The notes beneath the pieces were generated by a model. The model had not been told where the DNA came from. It saw nothing but the letters and a program-made list of their open reading frames with translations, and did no database searches. 64,000 nucleotides of DNA from JABDIP01 sp965227455 (lineage in GTDB: Bacteria; Pseudomonadota; Alphaproteobacteria; DSM-16000; Inquilinaceae), in the NCBI GenBank assembly GCA_965227455.1, contig OZ245752.1:3596001-3660000 (forward strand), written 5' to 3'. The position numbers were made by a program, and so were the translations under genes. This document shows, in pieces, positions 59,448 to 64,000 of this stretch (positions within the stretch are counted from its first letter, which is position 1; each line of letters opens with the position of its first letter).

Positions 59448-61950
59448 GTCGCTCACCGTAAAAGGCTTTCGTGCATACGGGCGCGAACCACAGACGCTCA
59501 ATCTCCCTAGTGACATTGCGGCTGTCTGGGCACCGAACAGCATCGGAAAGACCAGTCTGGCCGAGGCAGTGGAATTCCTATTGACCGGCCGAATTGCACG
59601 TCGGGAACTCATGGCAAGCAGCCAGGATGAGTTCGCGGACGCGTTACGAAATGCTCATCTGTCGGACAGCGATGAGGTCTATGTGGCCGCGCAGATCATG
59701 GACGCACATGGCGTTGCCCACTCGGTTAAGCGCTATCTGACCTCGGACTACGCCAAGCGGCAGAGCTGCCAATCGCGCCTAATTATCGACGACGCCGAGG
59801 CCCAGGAATCCGATCTGGCTGCACTCGGAATCATCTTGTCGCAGCCGCCGCTTGAGGCACCAGTGCTCGCCCAGCACACGCTTGGGTACATCTTCTCGGT
59901 CCGGCCGCAGGATCGAGCGACCTATTTCAAGAGCCTGCTGGACGTTACAGACCTTGAGGACCTTCGTAGCGAGATCGCGGCGCTAGAAGATGAAATCCCC
60001 CCGGCAGACGCGCCGCTTCTCGACAAATATGACGCCGCCAGCAGAATCCCATCTCTCTTGGGTTCATTCGTTCTTGTCGACATTTCTGTTCCAGACCTAG
60101 AGGGCCTGACTGGTGAATTGGCCGATGCGGCGCGCGTGCTGATCGAGGGTACAGGCGAGGACGCACCGGCAACACTCAATGAGAGGGTTTCCACGCTCGA
60201 GTCGATCCTGACCGAGCGCCGGACCAAGACATTCCCGGTGCGTGGATTTCAACGTGACCAGCTCTCTGGCTGGAACGCGCCGGCACAGGACGCTTGGAAC
60301 TCTCTTGAAAAATACTTGGAAGAGAAAACGCAAGTCGACAAAGAAACCCGGCAGCTCGCGGCGCTCTTTGAGGATGTGCTGGCTATCCGAGCCGTCGCGA
60401 CGACCAAGGACCCATTGGACTGCCCACTCTGCGGCACAGAAGATGCGCTAACGCCCGAGCGCTTGAATTACATTCGGCAACACGTTGAGAGCATCGGGGA
60501 GTACAAGACAGCCGAAGCGGCGGCGGCGGAAACTCTGGCGCGACTCTCTGCTAGCGCAGAGTCATTGGACACGTCGGTGAACACTGCGCTCCCGGCATTC
60601 ATGAAGACCCCTCCTTCCGCACGACGGGAGACAGGGTTCACCGTTGCACGTCTACGCGAATTGGTGGCTGAGCGTTCAGGGGAGCTTGTCATTCCCTGGC
60701 TTCGACAGGTCGCGAAGATAGCGCGTGCAGCGAGAATGCTGCACCGGGCGGCACGTGACGCACTAGCACTCGCGGAGAGGCACGCCAACGACCTCGAGAC
60801 GTTTGTGGATCTTGCTGAACTGCGCGCACGCTTTGAGAAATTGCCTTCCCTGAGAAGCCATCTTGGTAGTGCGTTGCAAGACTATGGTCTGCCCGAATCC
60901 GCTCTACGTTCAGCCATCAACGATACCTTGGATGCACAGTCGGACTCCGCCGGCTGGCAAGCCTTCATCGATGTTGCCCACCAACCGGAAGCGCTTCGCA
61001 CCGCGCTAATTGAACGTCAGGTCCGTACCAAGGTCGGCAAAGAACTGACCACCGCACTGAAGGATATTGACCGTGCCAAGGAAAAGGTACTGGACGACAA
61101 ATTTGCCCTCCATAGTGATCTAATTCATGAATGGTGGAATCGGTTGCGGCCGGACGAGGCCACATTCTTTTCGGCGCTGCTTCCACGCCCACGAGCTCGC
61201 CGAACAATCGATATCAAGGCCGGACTGTCCGCCAATCCAGACCAGTCCGATCCGAAGACGCGGGATGTGATCGCTGTTTTCAGCCAGTCACAATTGCATT
61301 GCCTCGGTCTCGCTCTATTCCTAGCAAGGGCGCAGCATGATGGTACCGGGTTCATTGTGCTCGACGATCCTGTGCTCTCCAGCGACGAAAACTACCGAAC
61401 ACACTTCAATCATACTGTCCTTACCGAGCTCATCGGCCTGCCGATACAAGTCATCGTGCTGACCCAGGACCACACGACATGGCAAGACCTTGAATCGTAT
61501 TACCGCCACCTGGAAATCTCTATGGCTCAGCTATTCACGGAGGACCCCGCGCAAGGAGCGATAATCGACAATCGCAGCGACGATCTACTCGCCATAATCA
61601 ATCGCTCCAAGTCGCTTGCTCGCGGAGGCCATCCTGATACACGCAAAGCATGTGGCCGACAGCTACGAGATGCTGGAGAACTGTTCTGCAAGGAGATGCT
61701 TGTTGCCGACCGGCGGGCCAACGGCGACGCATCTGCCAAGATCAGCGACTATGACGACAGGACTCTGGAGTGGTTGTGCCCCCGTGTTGAGCCATTAATG
61801 GTTCTAGACCCGTCCGACCCTGGCAAACTTGAAGTGTTTCGAAACACTGTCAATCCTGCGAGCCACGAAGACGTCCCACCTAGTTCAGGCGATTTGACCC
61901 ATGCGTGCGGCAACCTCCGTCGTTTCGTGAAGGACTACCTCGGTCGATAG
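59428..61950 (+). CDS. SMC/Rad50-like ATPase with zinc-hook motif
   Basis: The 840-residue product has an ABC-type head split by a coiled region. The Walker A is 'WAPNSIGKTSLAEAVEFLLTG' shortened to APNSIGKT (35-42), a CPLC hook lies at 332-335, the signature is 'FSQSQLHCLGLALFLA' (618-633), Walker B is 'FIVLDDPVLSSDE' (642-654) and the H-loop is His682. About 130 further residues follow, ending 'FRNTVNPASHEDVPPSSGDL', a tail seen on RecF/SMC-like ATPases of accessory regions. Start is TTG 59428 with GAGAGGCGGA upstream. A defence role is inferred from family, coupling and phage setting. Confidence 0.85.
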   Translation: MTAPRIRSLTVKGFRAYGREPQTLNLPSDIAAVWAPNSIGKTSLAEAVEFLLTGRIARRELMASSQDEFADALRNAHLSDSDEVYVAAQIMDAHGVAHSVKRYLTSDYAKRQSCQSRLIIDDAEAQESDLAALGIILSQPPLEAPVLAQHTLGYIFSVRPQDRATYFKSLLDVTDLEDLRSEIAALEDEIPPADAPLLDKYDAASRIPSLLGSFVLVDISVPDLEGLTGELADAARVLIEGTGEDAPATLNERVSTLESILTERRTKTFPVRGFQRDQLSGWNAPAQDAWNSLEKYLEEKTQVDKETRQLAALFEDVLAIRAVATTKDPLDCPLCGTEDALTPERLNYIRQHVESIGEYKTAEAAAAETLARLSASAESLDTSVNTALPAFMKTPPSARRETGFTVARLRELVAERSGELVIPWLRQVAKIARAARMLHRAARDALALAERHANDLETFVDLAELRARFEKLPSLRSHLGSALQDYGLPESALRSAINDTLDAQSDSAGWQAFIDVAHQPEALRTALIERQVRTKVGKELTTALKDIDRAKEKVLDDKFALHSDLIHEWWNRLRPDEATFFSALLPRPRARRTIDIKAGLSANPDQSDPKTRDVIAVFSQSQLHCLGLALFLARAQHDGTGFIVLDDPVLSSDENYRTHFNHTVLTELIGLPIQVIVLTQDHTTWQDLESYYRHLEISMAQLFTEDPAQGAIIDNRSDDLLAIINRSKSLARGGHPDTRKACGRQLRDAGELFCKEMLVADRRANGDASAKISDYDDRTLEWLCPRVEPLMVLDPSDPGKLEVFRNTVNPASHEDVPPSSGDLTHACGNLRRFVKDYLGR

Positions 61951-61975
61951 AACTCCCGTCAAGCTTGTTTGATGC

Positions 61976-62098
61976 CTATTCCCGCACGCCCTCTAGCACG
62001 CGATCACCGCCGCCGCGCGGAATCGCCCAGTTCGGCGGCATAAGCATGCGCTGGTGGTTCTGCTGGCGATTGCACGAATCCATTCGGGCCAGATAGCC
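61976..62098 (-). pseudogene. Remnant: last 40 codons of a gp16-like gene (prophage B)
   Basis: The minus-strand frame reads 'GYLARMDSCNRQQNHQRM' then 'PRGGGDRVLEGVRE' and TAG, matching the C-terminus of the large internal virion protein at 36532 ('GYLARMERRIRDQNSQRF', 'PRGGGDRVLEGVR'). Everything upstream in that gene and the whole 602-residue gene is missing. It has no start and is out of frame with the ATG preserved at 62101-62103. Confidence 0.85.
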
Positions 62099-62099
62099 G

Positions 62100-64000
62100 T
62101 CATGGAGATGCCTGCGTTCCAAGCGCCTCCATCTCCTCGATCACCTGCCGACCCCGTTCCTCAAGTTCCCGCCACGTCCGATGGATTGCCCTGCCCTCAG
62201 CATCCAACACCGTGGCCTGTCGAGAGTCGAACAGAACCAATCCGCTTTCGTCACCATTGGTGATCCAATAGGCCGTGTCGCGAAGGCTCTGACGGTACAA
62301 CTCGGGCACCTGATCGGACTGCAACAAGGGGTCGAGGCTTGGTGGCACGTCAAACTCGACGGACCCGACGATTGAATTCAACTCCAGTCCGGCACCCATC
62401 ATGATGGCATCAAGGTCACGTTCGACTGGAATGCGAACGGTTCGACCGCGAAACTCCCAGAACCGGTAGTGGTCGTTGATGATCGCCGCCGCCGCGTCTT
62501 CGATTGCGGAACTGCCATCCGTTCGTGCCAGATCGTAGGCTAACCGCCTTGTCTGTTCGAAGAACACGCTGAAGACGGACTGCCCTCCAGGAACGGTTGC
62601 CAGGCTTTCGCGAAAGTCGGCTAGGACATTCGGCAACTCATGATCGATGGTAGCAGCCACATCCTCGTGGAGCACCTTTCGGAGATCCGGGGTGCTTGTC
62701 GCCGCGATCTCGGCCAACCGCCCGGCTGCTTCAACTTGGCTACGCCGGGTCATCGAACCAATCACCAAACCGACTTCGGGCAGTCCCTCATCCCGCAGCT
62801 CAGTGACGATGCGGGGCCAGAACTCGCCGAACCTTTCTGACTGGCTCATCAGCACCAACGCCGCTCCCGCGCCTTGTGCCGCACGGAACTCGCCTACGAT
62901 TGATGCCGCCGCGCCGGCCGGCAGAATGCGCGTATCGGCAGCCGGCACGCCCAGCCGTTCCTGTTCAGCGACCGTCAAATTGGCATAGCGCTGCGATGTT
63001 TCCCTGGAGACTGCCAGCGCTGCCTCTTGGTCCTCGGCGTCCACGACCGCCAACCGGGCGGAAACCATCTCCTGATAGGCATCATCGATCTCCGGGCTTT
63101 GCGCCCGCAAGTATCCGGCCGGATCGTTGCCAAGCTGCCGGCGCTTCTCTCCAATGGCGTTGACCAGGCGGCCGAACTCTGACGCCTCGGCCCGGAAATC
63201 CTCAGGCGTCTCCAGATCGGCCCGCCGTTCCGCCAGCATCGCCGCTTCTTCGTCCGGCGTGGCCAGGGCGATCATGTTCAGATCGGCCCCGAACGCCTCG
63301 GCCCGGCCGCGCGCCTCGATCATCTCCCTGGCCGCCTCCTCACCCAGATTGGCAACCAGGTCATCGTCGCTGTAGCGGCCGTCAGGCGCGTTCCCCGCTT
63401 CCAGGAAGGCCACGTAGTCATCGAAGCCGCCAAGGTACTCGGTGCGGGCCAGACGCTCGCGCACGGCCGCCTCACGTGCCAGGCGGTCCCGTTCGGACGT
63501 GGCGCGGGTCATCAGCGCGTTCTTCTGGCTTGGTGTCAGCCGGTCATCGAAGTCGCCGCTGTCCAGCGCGTCCAGCGCCGCGCTCGGATCCTCATCGATG
63601 CCGAACAGGATCGCGGATTGCGCCAAGGACTGTTCGGCCGCGCTGCGCAGCGCGGCCATGCGGTCGGCGGGCAGCGTCTTGGCCGCTTCGTCCAGCGATG
63701 CCATCAGCTCGGCGCGGCCATCATCGTATTGGCTGCCATCCGACCGTATGGCATTGGCCGTCGCATCAATCGCACGGCCAAGCTGCAAGGCCCGATGGTC
63801 GCCGGCGGCCTGCACCTCGAACGCCTCGGCCCGCGCGCCGATCTCGCCGCCGAAGCGCGCGGCCCGCTCCGCGAACAACCGCCGCGCATCATCGCTGGGA
63901 AGGCTTTCGGCGACGCCGGCGACGTACTGGTCAAGCTGGGACTGGATGCCCGCGGCAAAGCCGCTCCCGTCCGGCTTGGCGCCTTGGACGGCCTCGACAT
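62100..64000 (-). CDS. Internal virion protein (gp15-like), prophage B, partial
   Basis: The frame is open to the window edge, so the N-terminus is missing. 633 codons plus the stop are visible. It aligns with the protein at 40891-42987 throughout, for example 'AGDHRALQLGRAIDATANAIRSDGSQYDD' versus 'AGDHRALQLGRAIDATANAVRTDGGQYDH', and 'RLTPSQKNALMTRATSERDRLARE'. Overall it is perhaps two thirds identical. No internal stops were seen. An internal TTG at 63878 can mimic a start but the homology continues upstream of it. Confidence 0.85.
   Translation of the reverse strand, partial: VEAVQGAKPDGSGFAAGIQSQLDQYVAGVAESLPSDDARRLFAERAARFGGEIGARAEAFEVQAAGDHRALQLGRAIDATANAIRSDGSQYDDGRAELMASLDEAAKTLPADRMAALRSAAEQSLAQSAILFGIDEDPSAALDALDSGDFDDRLTPSQKNALMTRATSERDRLAREAAVRERLARTEYLGGFDDYVAFLEAGNAPDGRYSDDDLVANLGEEAAREMIEARGRAEAFGADLNMIALATPDEEAAMLAERRADLETPEDFRAEASEFGRLVNAIGEKRRQLGNDPAGYLRAQSPEIDDAYQEMVSARLAVVDAEDQEAALAVSRETSQRYANLTVAEQERLGVPAADTRILPAGAAASIVGEFRAAQGAGAALVLMSQSERFGEFWPRIVTELRDEGLPEVGLVIGSMTRRSQVEAAGRLAEIAATSTPDLRKVLHEDVAATIDHELPNVLADFRESLATVPGGQSVFSVFFEQTRRLAYDLARTDGSSAIEDAAAAIINDHYRFWEFRGRTVRIPVERDLDAIMMGAGLELNSIVGSVEFDVPPSLDPLLQSDQVPELYRQSLRDTAYWITNGDESGLVLFDSRQATVLDAEGRAIHRTWRELEERGRQVIEEMEALGTQASP

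Larger units (their letters stand above)
61976..64000. mobile_element. Prophage B remnant, continues beyond the window
   Basis: A gp15-like gene and the truncated end of a gp16-like gene lie in the same order and strand as in prophage A but are diverged from it. They belong to a second related prophage, not a copy produced by recent duplication. Its tail-fibre end is replaced by the cargo ATPase gene, which stops 25 bases away. Confidence 0.8.

Noticed and set aside
31924..61975. Direct-repeat attL/attR pair for prophage A
   Set aside because: Comparing the left flank (31.9-32.0 kb) with 57.0-57.6 kb and 61.9-62.0 kb gave no repeat longer than about 5 bases.
1..64000. CRISPR array
   Set aside because: No regularly spaced direct repeats were seen; the only repeats are inverted or dispersed palindromes.

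Overview
The window comes from a GC-rich alphaproteobacterium, most likely Rhodospirillales-like. This is inferred from LDH-type malate dehydrogenase, an sdhC-sdhD-sdhA-sdhB cluster, a DUF1127 peptide, an Mpo1-like DUF962 protein and typical alphaproteobacterial palindromic repeats; no rRNA is present to confirm it. The left half (1-31.9 kb) is host chromosome. The right half (31.9-64 kb) is prophage and phage-associated cargo.

Host part, left to right: a PH-like membrane protein cut by the window edge; a VOC protein with mdh; an AAA+ ATPase; a four-gene envelope-stress module (small conserved protein, PspA, YqiJ, flotillin YqiK) with overlapping starts and stops; zapE; a ROK repressor divergent from an ABC importer operon ending in a glycerophosphodiester phosphodiesterase; a LysR regulator divergent from a DUF1127 peptide; a SAF-domain oxidoreductase with an EctD-like dioxygenase; a soluble histidine kinase with a HerA-like ATPase; the sdh operon, split by a compact GIY-YIG cassette between two perfect 29-bp inverted repeats; a methyltransferase; a 1.1-kb gap with DnaA-box-like sites and a foldable RNA-like element; a CoA-ester lyase, asd and a DUF962 protein. 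A ~120-bp doubly palindromic repeat occurs three times (7915, 17306, 28180).

Prophage A (about 31.9-57.5 kb) carries a podovirus (T7-type) morphogenesis module, almost all on the minus strand: small and large terminase, portal, Bbp19-like protein, scaffold, capsid, tail tubular A and B, internal virion proteins, tail-fibre base and host-contact proteins. An initiator-like tRNA-Met and a plus-strand lipoprotein/membrane-protein pair sit within it. A tyrosine recombinase lies at its right side. No replication genes, phage RNA polymerase or clear endolysin were recognised.

Right of the integrase (57.9-61.95 kb) is a cargo segment unlike its surroundings: an AT-rich multi-pass membrane protein, a degraded ORF, a 64-residue protein and an 840-residue SMC/Rad50-like ATPase with a CPLC zinc-hook motif. 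This is the best candidate for an undescribed (possibly anti-phage) system. Next to it (61976-64000) is a remnant of a second, related prophage B. Its gp15-like gene is followed directly by the last 40 codons of the gp16-like gene, so about 4 kb has been lost at a junction that can be read to the base.
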